Assembly (NCBI GenBank): GCA_964633815.1
Contig: CAZWHW010000029.1
Location: 1-22,325 of the forward strand
DNA length: 22,325 nt
Origin: CALKZN01 sp964633815
Lineage (GTDB): Bacteria; Pseudomonadota; Gammaproteobacteria; Arenicellales; Arenicellaceae
Reading direction: 5' to 3'
The notes beneath the pieces are model-generated. The model saw only the letters and a program-made list of their open reading frames with translations, did no database searches and was not told the DNA's origin. The position numbers and the translations under genes are program-made. Below, one piece after another: positions 14,797-22,325 of the stretch; the stretch's first letter is position 1, and each line of letters opens with the position of its first letter.

Positions 14797-15783
14797 TTGC
14801 TTTCGATAATCACCTTGAACTTAAATAAACAACAGTTTCTTTTCAGTAGTGCAATCATCGTTTTATTGATTCTATTGGTGATAGCTTACGCGTTTTTTTT
14901 AAAACCGGTAAAACTAGAAATCACCATAGAAAGCTTCCAGCAAGGCTTATTCGAACACCCAGCTGATATCATCGAATTTAAAGGCTCTTTTTGGATTACT
15001 GAATTACTTTCCAATCAAATCATTGAAAGTGATTTATCATTATCAAAAACACTAAAAAATGTAAGCCACCCTTCTCCGAAAAAAAACTTTAGCTCACCGC
15101 ATTATTTGGCAACTGATGACAATTCTCTTTTCATTAGTGGCGGCTGGGGCAGATCAATCTACGCCTTTGATCAATCACTAAAAAACTTCAAAGAATTCAC
15201 CCATACTGACGACTCTGATATATTTAAATTAAACGCACCGCACGGTGTTTGTCGACAAGATGATTGGTTGTATATTGCAGATTCATTAAATTCTCGTTTA
15301 ATTCGAATTGACATCAACTCCTCAGATAAAATTGAAGTATTTGCAGACCACGACAAACTTATTGCCTATGGACGGCAATTATTATGTGAAAAAGACAGCG
15401 TTTGGCTATCAAATTCCTATGAAAAACGTGAAGGCTTAAACATCGGCAATGGCGCCAATGTGTTAAAAATTTCTGATTTCGATTCTGGCAAAGCTGAAAT
15501 CATCACCGAGTTCCCAAACACTAATATCACTGGCATTTATTTGCACCAACAACGTTATCTAATTACAGCTCAATGGCACACGAACAGCATTTCAATTTTT
15601 GACACAAAACAGAAAGAACATTATGGCTATATTGAACTCCCTCAACCATATGCAGGAGTGCCATACAGTATATTTTTCTCAGAACAAACTAAACGGATTT
15701 ATATTACGTTTATCGGCGATATATACAACAAACAAAACAAAGGCGGAATTGCAGTTTACTCAATCCACAAAAAAGCCTCATAA
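14797..15783 (+). CDS. Membrane-anchored beta-propeller (NHL/SMP-30-like) protein, non-ATG start
   Basis: About 328 residues, with one N-terminal membrane helix (about 14-34) and a periplasmic domain made of repeating propeller blades: DIIEFKGSFWITEL, HYLATDDNSLFISGGWGRSIYAF, APHGVCRQDDWLYIADSLNSRLIRID, RQLLCEKDSVWLSNS, GIYLHQQRYLITAQWHTNSISIFD and SIFFSEQTKRIYITFIGD. This is a six-blade-like count as in NHL or SMP-30 folds. Two Cys residues (in GVCRQD and LLCEKD) could pair. There is no ATG anywhere near the start; the frame is open from a TTG at 14797, with another TTG at 14815, so the start is uncertain. Function is unknown: propellers of this sort may bind ligands or act as lactonases, but no clear catalytic set is visible. 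It follows the katG terminator and ends with a bidirectional hairpin. Confidence 0.75.
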   Translation: MLSIITLNLNKQQFLFSSAIIVLLILLVIAYAFFLKPVKLEITIESFQQGLFEHPADIIEFKGSFWITELLSNQIIESDLSLSKTLKNVSHPSPKKNFSSPHYLATDDNSLFISGGWGRSIYAFDQSLKNFKEFTHTDDSDIFKLNAPHGVCRQDDWLYIADSLNSRLIRIDINSSDKIEVFADHDKLIAYGRQLLCEKDSVWLSNSYEKREGLNIGNGANVLKISDFDSGKAEIITEFPNTNITGIYLHQQRYLITAQWHTNSISIFDTKQKEHYGYIELPQPYAGVPYSIFFSEQTKRIYITFIGDIYNKQNKGGIAVYSIHKKAS

Positions 15784-15794
15784 ATAGAGGCTTT
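15772..15794 (-). terminator. Bidirectional terminator between propeller gene and ssb
   Basis: AAAGCCTC (15772-15779) pairs with GAGGCTTT (15787-15794). The hairpin spans the stop codon of the propeller gene. On the minus strand it is followed by a T-run (complement of the A-run before 15775), so it serves best as the end of ssb; the 80 bp between it and the ssb stop are AT-rich. Confidence 0.7.
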
Positions 15795-15874
15795 CAAAGA
15801 TATGCTTTAATATAAGTTGTTGTAAATAAATACTTTAATATAATTTTTTTTACAAAAAACATCTAAGGTAAGTC

Positions 15875-16456
15875 TCAAAACGGCACATCGTCATCAAAAT
15901 CCATGCTTGGAATATCATTAGTTTGATTGGATTGATCTGGCTGCTGTGCTGGTGTAGGTTGTTGCGTTGCTGCACCAGCAACACCAGCAGCTGCTGCACC
16001 TGCGGCAAAGGTTCCAGCAGCTGAGTTTTGATTATAAGCACCTTGCTGAGGTTGTTGTTGAGATTGTTGAGGTTGAGCGTAGCCTTGACCACCACCCATG
16101 CCAGCATTATCGCCACGGCTATCCAACATTTGCATTTCATTAGCGATTATGTCCGTTGAATACTTTTCCACACCTGCTTGGTCTGTATATTTGTTGGTGC
16201 GCAGGCTGCCTTCTATATAGACTTTCGAGCCTTTACGCAAATATTCACCTGCGATTTCAGCCAATCGACCAAAAAACACGACACGATGCCATTCAGTGCG
16301 TTCTTGTTTTTGGCCTGTATTTTTGTCACTCCATTGTTCTGATGTTGCAACGCTAATACGAGTAATTTGACTGCCACCGCCACTGGGATATTTCACATCA
16401 GGATCATTACCCAGATTGCCAACGAGTATTACTTTATTTACACCACGACTTGCCAT
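15875..16456 (-). CDS. ssb: Single-stranded DNA-binding protein
   Basis: A 193-residue SSB. The OB-fold covers about 1-112 (MASRGVNKVILVGNLGNDPD at the start, TEWHRVVFFGRLAEIAGEYL in the middle, KGSKVYIEGSLRTNKY after it). A disordered linker rich in Gln, Gly and Ala (about 113-180) leads to the acidic tip DFDDDVPF that binds RecQ, PriA, exonuclease I and others. AGAGGA lies 5 nt before the ATG, a strong ribosome binding site. It is 49 bp downstream of the MFS gene on the same strand. The order uvrA, MFS, ssb is known from Pseudomonas and relatives, whereas in E. coli ssb is directly divergent from uvrA. Confidence 0.97.
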   Translation of the reverse strand: MASRGVNKVILVGNLGNDPDVKYPSGGGSQITRISVATSEQWSDKNTGQKQERTEWHRVVFFGRLAEIAGEYLRKGSKVYIEGSLRTNKYTDQAGVEKYSTDIIANEMQMLDSRGDNAGMGGGQGYAQPQQSQQQPQQGAYNQNSAAGTFAAGAAAAGVAGAATQQPTPAQQPDQSNQTNDIPSMDFDDDVPF

Positions 16457-16505
16457 AATTTCCTCTTATTCGTATAAATTCTTTATTTTTCGTTTAATTT
16501 TTTAT

Positions 16506-17897
16506 TTAACTATTGTCGACAAAAGTTATATTGGACAGCAAGCGAGTATTAAACTCAGTTTTGTCCACTTTCAAATAAGCGACATTTTCTTCATTGATGA
16601 TCGTCACATCCTTAACACCATCAATTAACAATAGCCTATCATACCTTATGATATTTTCCTTTTCTTCACTTTCATTTATCGCTTTCAAACGCACTAATAC
16701 TGTATCAAACAAAGTTGCTTGCGGCGACAAAACTACCACAAGCGCCCAAATTACAATCAATATTCCACAAAAAGCAAAAACTGCATTAGGACCGCCATTG
16801 CCCATCAAATAACCGCCAACTATACCGCCAATGAACACGCCACTGAACTGAAAGGTATTATAAATTCCAACTGCGGTTCCTTTCATCGCGGCAGGGGCAA
16901 CACGCGTCACCAATGATGGCAACATTGCTTCCAACGTATTAAAACCAACAAAAAACACCAACAAACATATTGCTATTGACAACACATTATCTAACGATGA
17001 GATAAATAAAATAATCTGCGCAAACATCAGCAAAATAATACCAAACAAAAACACTCGCATTAAACGTGCTTTATTCGCACTCAACATGACTAAAGGAGTC
17101 ATAAAGATGATTGATGCCAACATGACAGGAATATAAATCTTCCAATGCTCAGTAGACGGCATTTCCACCCTTTGAATCAACAACAAAGGAATCACCACAA
17201 ACATAGCAGTTAATACACAGTGCAGTACAAAAATTCCAATATTTAAACGCATCAAATGTTTATGCTGCAATAAACTCAAGAAATCACTGCCAACAAATTT
17301 TACATCTCTACTAGAACGCGGGGTTTGATTCGGCACATACAACCATAGAGCAATTACAGCCAACACCGCCAAACCAGCAGTCACAAAAAATAAACCTGAA
17401 AATCCCAACAAAGATACTAAAGGTGATGCCACTATAAATGCCAGCATAAATGAACCACCAATACTCAATCCAATAATTGCCATAGCTTTTGAACGTTGGT
17501 TCTCACGAGTCAAATCAGCAGTCAAGGCTAATACAGCTGCCGCTATAGCACCTGAGCCTTGCAGCGTTCTACCAATAATCATTGTAAAAATATCGTCAGC
17601 AAAACCAGCAACTAAACTACCGATAATGAAAATACCAAGTCCAATGCTAATTAAATGTTTTCGACCAAATTTGTCCGATAGCAAACCAAAGGGGATTTGT
17701 AGCAATGCTTGAGCAATTCCGTATGCGCCAAGAGTCAAACCAATCAAAAATGGTGTGGAGCCTGGCAATTCATCTGCATAGATCGCCAAGACTGGCAAAA
17801 TCAAAAATAAACCAAACATACGCAGGCCATAAATCGCGCTTAAGCCAAAGACAGCGCGCCGTTCAATTGAGGTAAATGCTTGATTCGAAGGTAACAT
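16506..17897 (-). CDS. YajR-like MFS transporter with C-terminal YAM-type domain
   Basis: A 463-residue inner-membrane proton-coupled transporter with 12 predicted helices. The major facilitator motif A, GLLSDKFGRK (about 71-80), and the helix-4 GRTLQGSGAIAAA (about 108-120) are visible. After the last helix comes a soluble domain of about 60 residues (YDRLLLIDGVKDVTIINEEN then VAYLKVDKTEF), a ferredoxin-like beta-alpha-beta fold like the YAM domain of E. coli YajR. The substrate is unknown. The start ATG at 17897 gives the usual length. A perfect -35 hexamer TTGACA (plus 17940-17945, minus strand) lies upstream, but a matching -10 is weak. It is divergent from uvrA and precedes ssb, a common gammaproteobacterial order. 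Confidence 0.9.
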   Translation of the reverse strand: MLPSNQAFTSIERRAVFGLSAIYGLRMFGLFLILPVLAIYADELPGSTPFLIGLTLGAYGIAQALLQIPFGLLSDKFGRKHLISIGLGIFIIGSLVAGFADDIFTMIIGRTLQGSGAIAAAVLALTADLTRENQRSKAMAIIGLSIGGSFMLAFIVASPLVSLLGFSGLFFVTAGLAVLAVIALWLYVPNQTPRSSRDVKFVGSDFLSLLQHKHLMRLNIGIFVLHCVLTAMFVVIPLLLIQRVEMPSTEHWKIYIPVMLASIIFMTPLVMLSANKARLMRVFLFGIILLMFAQIILFISSLDNVLSIAICLLVFFVGFNTLEAMLPSLVTRVAPAAMKGTAVGIYNTFQFSGVFIGGIVGGYLMGNGGPNAVFAFCGILIVIWALVVVLSPQATLFDTVLVRLKAINESEEKENIIRYDRLLLIDGVKDVTIINEENVAYLKVDKTEFNTRLLSNITFVDNS

Positions 17898-18032
17898 GAA
17901 AACCAGATAAAAAACTAAACGGAGAGTGTATTTGATTCATGTCAAACTTAAAAGCCAAGCGAACAAAAACAAACCCAAAAAAAGCACATTTCGGCTTTGC
18001 TTTTTGATCACATATCAACGTATATTGTTGGG

Positions 18033-18053
18033 TCGCAAAAAATAAAATTGCGA
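18033..18053. repeat. Inverted repeat in the uvrA upstream region
   Basis: TCGCAA (18033-18038) and TTGCGA (18048-18053) flank a 9-nt AT spacer, about 50 bp before the uvrA ATG in the 203-bp divergent region with the MFS gene. It may be an operator. No LexA-type site (CTG-N10-CAG) occurs in this intergenic region. Confidence 0.5.
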
Positions 18054-18100
18054 TAACAAAAAATCAATACAAAACTCAAAAACACTTTCAAACTAACATA

Positions 18101-20941
18101 ATGGAAAACATCACGATTCGCGGCGCTAGAACGCATAATTTAAAAAACATCAATATCACTTTGCCGCGAAACAAACTGATTGTCATCACTGGCCTTTCTG
18201 GCTCTGGAAAATCCTCTTTAGCATTTGACACAATCTATGCTGAAGGACAACGCCGCTATGTGGAATCGTTATCTGCTTATGCTCGCCAATTCTTATCGCT
18301 CATGGAAAAGCCTGATGTTGATGTCATTGAAGGCTTGTCACCGGCAATATCAATCGAACAAAAAGCAACATCACACAATCCTCGGTCAACAGTTGGAACA
18401 GTCACCGAAATCTATGACTATATGCGTTTATTATTCGCACGCGTTGGTGAGCCTCGCTGTCCCGATCATCATGTTGAGCTGAAGTCACAAACCATCTCAC
18501 AAATGGTGGATCAGGTCATGGAATTGCCTGAAGGTAGTAAAGTGTTATTGCTTGCGCCTATTGTTGATAATCGCAAAGGTGAGCATGTGCAATTAATGGA
18601 CAATTTGTATTCGCAAGGCTTCCTTAGAGCACGCATAAACGGTGAAGTCATTGATTTGGCAGAACCGCCAAAATTAGAAAAAAACAACAAACACACGATT
18701 CAAGTAGTGGTGGACCGTTTGGTGGTTAAAGAAGGCTCTCAGCAGCGCATGGCTGAGTCATTTGAAACTGCCTTAGAGCTTGCGGATGATGTAGCACAAA
18801 TAGCTGTTCTACCAAAAGACGAGAATGACGAAGAAGAACTTATCGTTTTTTCCGCAAAATATGCCTGCCCCCACTGCGGATATAGCCTAAAAGAACTAGA
18901 GCCTCGTTTATTTTCATTTAACAACCCTGCAGGAGCTTGTTCTAGTTGTGATGGACTCGGTGTAAAAAAGTTTTTCGATCCTGAAGAAATCATTTTTGAT
19001 CGAGAGCTCAACATTGCTGCGGGTGCTATCCGTGGTTGGGACAAACGTCACACCTATTATTATCAAATGCTGCAGTGTGTTGCCGATCATTATGATTTTA
19101 ACCTTGATGATGCTTTTGAAGACATTCCTGAGAAAATGCAAAATATCTTGCTCAATGGTAGCGGCAACGAAGAAATTGCTTTTGTTTATCATCGTCCTGG
19201 GCGTAAACCTTACGAAAAGCTTGGCATTTGGGAAGGTGTTCTTGGCAATATGGAACGACGTTATCACGAAACTGAATCAATGGCAGTGCGTGATGAGCTC
19301 AGTAAATACATCAACACACAATCTTGTCCAGATTGCGATGGCAGCCGCTTAAGCATTGGTCCGCGCAATGTATTCGTTGGCAATAAGGCGATTCATGAAA
19401 TCACTGCAATGCCTATTTCTGACACCCATGATTTTTTCCAATCTCTCGAACTAGAAGGTGCAAAAAAACTCATTGCTGAAAAAATTCTTAAAGAAATTAA
19501 TGACAGATTAGGATTCTTGATTAATGTAGGTTTGAATTATCTCAATTTGAGTCGCTCCGCTGACACATTGTCCGGCGGCGAAGCACAACGAATTCGACTG
19601 GCTTCACAAATTGGTGCTGGCTTAGTTGGAGTGATGTATGTGTTGGATGAGCCCTCTATTGGCTTGCATCAACGTGATAATGATCGCCTGATCGATACTC
19701 TAACCCGCCTACGTGATTTAGGTAACACAGTGATTGTCGTTGAACATGATGAAGAAGCCATGCGAGCCGCTGATCACATCATAGATATAGGCCCAGGTGC
19801 TGGTGTACATGGCGGTCAAATAATCGCTGAAGGAAATTATGCGGATATAGTCAACAATAAAAACTCAGTTACTGGCAAATACCTTTCGGGTGAAAAAACT
19901 ATCACTACTCCTGCTAAGCGTCAGACTAACAAGAGCGGGAAACATCTCGAAATCATTGGCGCTACAGGCAATAATTTACAAAATGTCAGCGTTAAAATTC
20001 CATTAGGAATTTTCACCTGTGTAACTGGTGTCTCTGGATCAGGCAAATCAACTCTCATCAATAGCACACTCTATCCAGTCGTTGCACAAACCATCAATCG
20101 CAGCCGAATTATTGCAAGCGCTCACGAAGCAATCAAAGGCATTGAACATATTGACAAGATTGTTGATATTAACCAAAGCCCAATCGGCCGAACACCGCGT
20201 TCAAACCCAGCAACCTATACAGGCTTGTTCACCCCGATACGTGAACTCCTAGCTGAAACACCTGAAGCCAGAGCACGTGGCTATAAGCCTGGGCGCTTTT
20301 CATTTAATGTCAAAGGCGGACGTTGCGAAGCTTGCCAAGGCGATGGTGTCACCAAAGTTGAAATGCACTTTCTTGCTGATGTTTATGTGACCTGTGATGT
20401 GTGCAAAGGTCAACGCTACAACCGTGAGACATTGGATATTCGCTATAAAGGCAAGAATATTCACGATATATTAGAGATGACAGTTGAAGATGCAGCTAAT
20501 TTTTTTAGTGCAGTGCCCGTGATTAAACGCAAACTCGACACCCTAATGGCTGTGGGTTTGGGCTATATTCGTTTAGGTCAAAGTGCTATTACATTGTCTG
20601 GGGGTGAAGCACAGCGCATCAAACTATCCAAAGAGCTTTCTAAGCGCGATACAGGCAAAACACTTTATATTCTTGATGAACCTACCACAGGCCTACACTT
20701 TGCGGATATTGAACTATTACTCAAAGTGCTGCACACGTTACGAGATCAAGGAAACACCATACTCGTCATTGAACATAACCTAGATGTCATCAAGACCGCA
20801 GACTGGATCATTGATTTAGGTCCTGAAGGTGGCGCAGGTGGCGGTCAAATTGTGGCCGAAGGCACGCCAGAAGAAGTTGCCAATTCAAGTTCTCATACAG
20901 CTAAACATTTAAAACAAATTTTAAGTAAATCATTGAATTAA
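18101..20941 (+). CDS. uvrA: UvrA, excision-repair ATPase
   Basis: A complete 946-residue damage sensor of nucleotide excision repair; the dimer loads UvrB onto lesions. Two ABC modules are visible. First: Walker A GLSGSGKSS (31-39), zinc finger CPHC (256-259) with CSSC (280-283), signature LSGGEAQRIRLA (490-501) and Walker B VLDEPSIGLH. Second: Walker A GVSGSGKST (643-651), zinc site C742/C745 and C765/C768 in the KGGRCEACQGDG region, signature LSGGEAQRIKLS (832-843) and Walker B ILDEPTTGLH. All cysteines and catalytic motifs are present. The ATG at 18101 gives MENITIRGARTHNLKNI, the standard start; no Shine-Dalgarno is evident. The next gene starts 7 bp after the stop, so they may share a transcript. 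Confidence 0.98.
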   Translation: MENITIRGARTHNLKNINITLPRNKLIVITGLSGSGKSSLAFDTIYAEGQRRYVESLSAYARQFLSLMEKPDVDVIEGLSPAISIEQKATSHNPRSTVGTVTEIYDYMRLLFARVGEPRCPDHHVELKSQTISQMVDQVMELPEGSKVLLLAPIVDNRKGEHVQLMDNLYSQGFLRARINGEVIDLAEPPKLEKNNKHTIQVVVDRLVVKEGSQQRMAESFETALELADDVAQIAVLPKDENDEEELIVFSAKYACPHCGYSLKELEPRLFSFNNPAGACSSCDGLGVKKFFDPEEIIFDRELNIAAGAIRGWDKRHTYYYQMLQCVADHYDFNLDDAFEDIPEKMQNILLNGSGNEEIAFVYHRPGRKPYEKLGIWEGVLGNMERRYHETESMAVRDELSKYINTQSCPDCDGSRLSIGPRNVFVGNKAIHEITAMPISDTHDFFQSLELEGAKKLIAEKILKEINDRLGFLINVGLNYLNLSRSADTLSGGEAQRIRLASQIGAGLVGVMYVLDEPSIGLHQRDNDRLIDTLTRLRDLGNTVIVVEHDEEAMRAADHIIDIGPGAGVHGGQIIAEGNYADIVNNKNSVTGKYLSGEKTITTPAKRQTNKSGKHLEIIGATGNNLQNVSVKIPLGIFTCVTGVSGSGKSTLINSTLYPVVAQTINRSRIIASAHEAIKGIEHIDKIVDINQSPIGRTPRSNPATYTGLFTPIRELLAETPEARARGYKPGRFSFNVKGGRCEACQGDGVTKVEMHFLADVYVTCDVCKGQRYNRETLDIRYKGKNIHDILEMTVEDAANFFSAVPVIKRKLDTLMAVGLGYIRLGQSAITLSGGEAQRIKLSKELSKRDTGKTLYILDEPTTGLHFADIELLLKVLHTLRDQGNTILVIEHNLDVIKTADWIIDLGPEGGAGGGQIVAEGTPEEVANSSSHTAKHLKQILSKSLN

Positions 20942-20948
20942 CTACATT

Positions 20949-21599
20949 ATGAGCTCATTTATACCTACCCAATCGAGCAAGATAGTTTGCATTGGCCGAA
21001 ACTATGCCAAACACGCTAAAGAGCTCAATAATCCCATCCCTGATGAACCGTTATTGTTTATCAAACCAAATACAACAATTAGATCTCTTGCTGGCAAGAT
21101 AAACATACCCAAAAACCTAGGCGAAGTGCATCATGAATTAGAAATTGCTTTAGTGGTAGGCTCGGAGCTTAAACACGCAACCTCATTCGAAGCCCTACAA
21201 GCCATATCAGGCATTGGCCTAGCTTTAGACCTCACGTTGCGTGATGTACAAACACAGCTCAAAGAAAAAAATCATCCATGGGAAAAAGCTAAATGCTTCG
21301 ATGGTGCTTGCCCTATTGAATGCTTACCCTTCAAACCAAGCCAAGAAGACATTAATCATTTGTCGTTAAATTTAACAATCAACGACGAAATCAGACAACA
21401 AGGCAGCACAGAAGAAATGCTGCTTAAGCCCTTGGATTTAATCTCTTATATAAGCAAATGGTTCACCCTTAAACCAGGGGACGTCATTTTAACCGGAACG
21501 CCAGCGGGCGTTGGTAGCTTACAAAGTGGCGATATCTTAAAATCAACACTGAATATAAAAGAAAAAAGTATTCTCAATATCAGCAGTACAATTTATTGA
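20949..21599 (+). CDS. Fumarylacetoacetate hydrolase (FAH) family protein
   Basis: A 216-residue cytoplasmic enzyme of the small FAH family (YcgM-like; acylpyruvate hydrolases and oxaloacetate decarboxylases belong here). Family marks: IGRNYAKHAKELNN (15-28), the metal-binding pair E63 and E65 in VHHELEIALVVG, D94 in LALDLTLRD, the active-site K113 in WEKAKCFD, and TGTPAGVG near the C-terminus. All expected metal ligands are present, so it should be active with Mg or Mn. The exact substrate cannot be read from sequence. It begins 7 bp after uvrA, probably by read-through transcription rather than shared function, and converges on comM with 21 bp between. Confidence 0.88.
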   Translation: MSSFIPTQSSKIVCIGRNYAKHAKELNNPIPDEPLLFIKPNTTIRSLAGKINIPKNLGEVHHELEIALVVGSELKHATSFEALQAISGIGLALDLTLRDVQTQLKEKNHPWEKAKCFDGACPIECLPFKPSQEDINHLSLNLTINDEIRQQGSTEEMLLKPLDLISYISKWFTLKPGDVILTGTPAGVGSLQSGDILKSTLNIKEKSILNISSTIY

Positions 21600-21620
21600 T
21601 TTTTGCCTAGATCAAAATAA

Positions 21621-22325
21621 CTAAACTGTTTGTCTGAAATTCAATGACTCTAAAACATGTCCTGAATGAAGGCAATTCTCTGCTTCCAAATCAGCAATTG
21701 TTCTCGCCGTTTTAAGTACTCGGATATAGGCACGCGCTGATAAATTAAAACGTTGTTCAGCCTTGATTAATATCGTTTTGATCTCATCATCAATTTTACA
21801 AATTTTTCCCACTTGCTCAGAAGACAGTTTTGCGTTCAAACAGCCTTGACGTTGGTATTGTCGTTCTTGTGCTTGAATCACTCTAGCTGCAATCTGTAAA
21901 CTCGTTTCCCCTTTTGGCAAATTCTGCAATTCAAAGATGGGGATACGCGATAAATTAGCCTGCAAATCAATACGATCCAACAAGGGGCCAGACACTTTAT
22001 TTCGATATGCCTCAATACTTGCTGCACTGCATTGGCATCTTTCTGGTTGAGATGAATCACCTGCATAACCACATTTGCATAGGTTCATCGCAGCCAACAA
22101 TTGAAAATCGCTTAAAAATGTCACCCTGCCACTGGCTCTGACTATATTAATATAACCAGCCTCAATCGGCTCACGCAATTGATCTAATACATTTCTTGAA
22201 AATTCAGGAAGTTCATCCAAAAATAATACACCATTATGTGCTAGAGAAATTTCACCGGGTTGTGGTTTAGAACCACCACCTATCAACGCAACTGCACTGG
22301 CGGAATGGTGTGGACTGCGTTGTGG
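21621..22325 (-). CDS. comM: ComM (YifB), Mg-chelatase-like AAA ATPase; partial
   Basis: The last 234 or so residues of a protein of about 500; the 5' part lies beyond the right edge and the frame stays open to base 22325 (PQRSPHHSASAVALIGGG). An internal TTG at 22286 is not the real start. Visible: the sensor/arginine-finger region HHSASAVALIGGG, Walker B-like GVLFLDELPEF, the NVLDQLREPIEAG segment, LLAAMNLCKCGYAGD with CQC (a Cys cluster, four Cys, probably a zinc site), LLDRIDLQA, and the C-terminal helical domain with SARAYIRVLKTARTIADLE. Known role: a hexameric helicase that drives branch migration when donor DNA recombines during natural transformation. It is convergent with the FAH gene. 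Confidence 0.92.
   Translation of the reverse strand, partial: PQRSPHHSASAVALIGGGSKPQPGEISLAHNGVLFLDELPEFSRNVLDQLREPIEAGYINIVRASGRVTFLSDFQLLAAMNLCKCGYAGDSSQPERCQCSAASIEAYRNKVSGPLLDRIDLQANLSRIPIFELQNLPKGETSLQIAARVIQAQERQYQRQGCLNAKLSSEQVGKICKIDDEIKTILIKAEQRFNLSARAYIRVLKTARTIADLEAENCLHSGHVLESLNFRQTV

Noticed and set aside
17977..18005. Hairpin AAAAAGC...GCTTTTT as a terminator
   Set aside because: It lies between two divergent starts where no transcript should end, has a long 13-nt loop, and is mostly A-T pairing.
18914..19267. 117-residue ORF on the minus strand inside uvrA, and a 118-residue ORF in another plus frame
   Set aside because: Both are shadows of the highly conserved uvrA frame, with no ribosome binding site or recognisable domain.

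Overview
The window reads as chromosomal DNA from an AT-rich gammaproteobacterium. The support is a complete gammaproteobacterial-type ssb, MFS (YajR-like), uvrA block, a long UvrA, HtpX, a bifunctional catalase-peroxidase KatG, ComM, and a Zur-linked zinc locus with a DUF2796 (ZrgA-type) protein. I cannot name genus or species. All recognised genes look intact except comM, which runs off the right edge, and one lipoprotein gene broken by a 100-N assembly gap.

Layout. (1) 1-1000 looks accessory. It holds a REP-like palindrome, a SUKH-like hypothetical gene, a 24-base block shaped like the 3' end of a selenocysteine tRNA (a possible integration scar), and a terminator. (2) 1074-3767 is a two-gene unit, an MBOAT (AlgI-type) O-acyltransferase plus an AlgJ/AlgX-type SGNH protein, probably acetylating an exported glycan. 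(3) 3830-8852, all on the minus strand, is a zinc-acquisition locus. A His-rich outer-membrane-like protein gene is followed by zur, a His-rich periplasmic ZrgA-type protein, an ABC ATPase, an FtsX/MacB-type permease and a DUF3299 lipoprotein. Two 18-bp near-palindromes, 14/18 identical to each other, overlap the predicted -10 boxes of the first gene and of zur, so Zur probably controls both transcripts. (4) 8886-9992 is an unrecognised two-TM protein with beta-rich flanking halves.

(5) 10154-14694 is a stress-related stretch: htpX (minus), then a TerB-like gene, a thioredoxin-fold gene and katG (plus). (6) 14797-15783 encodes a membrane-anchored beta-propeller protein. (7) 15875-20941 holds ssb and a YajR-like MFS transporter on the minus strand, divergent from uvrA, followed closely by a fumarylacetoacetate hydrolase family gene. 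(8) 21621-22325 is the C-terminal part of comM.

The most interesting region is the zinc locus. It offers an apparent Zur-controlled outer-membrane protein with a His-rich loop, a full set of periplasmic, inner-membrane and lipoprotein partners, and a tandemly repeated octapeptide spacer in the lipoprotein whose true length is hidden by the assembly gap. Stretches of more than 300 bases without a gene: only 12207-12528 (upstream of katG), described below.
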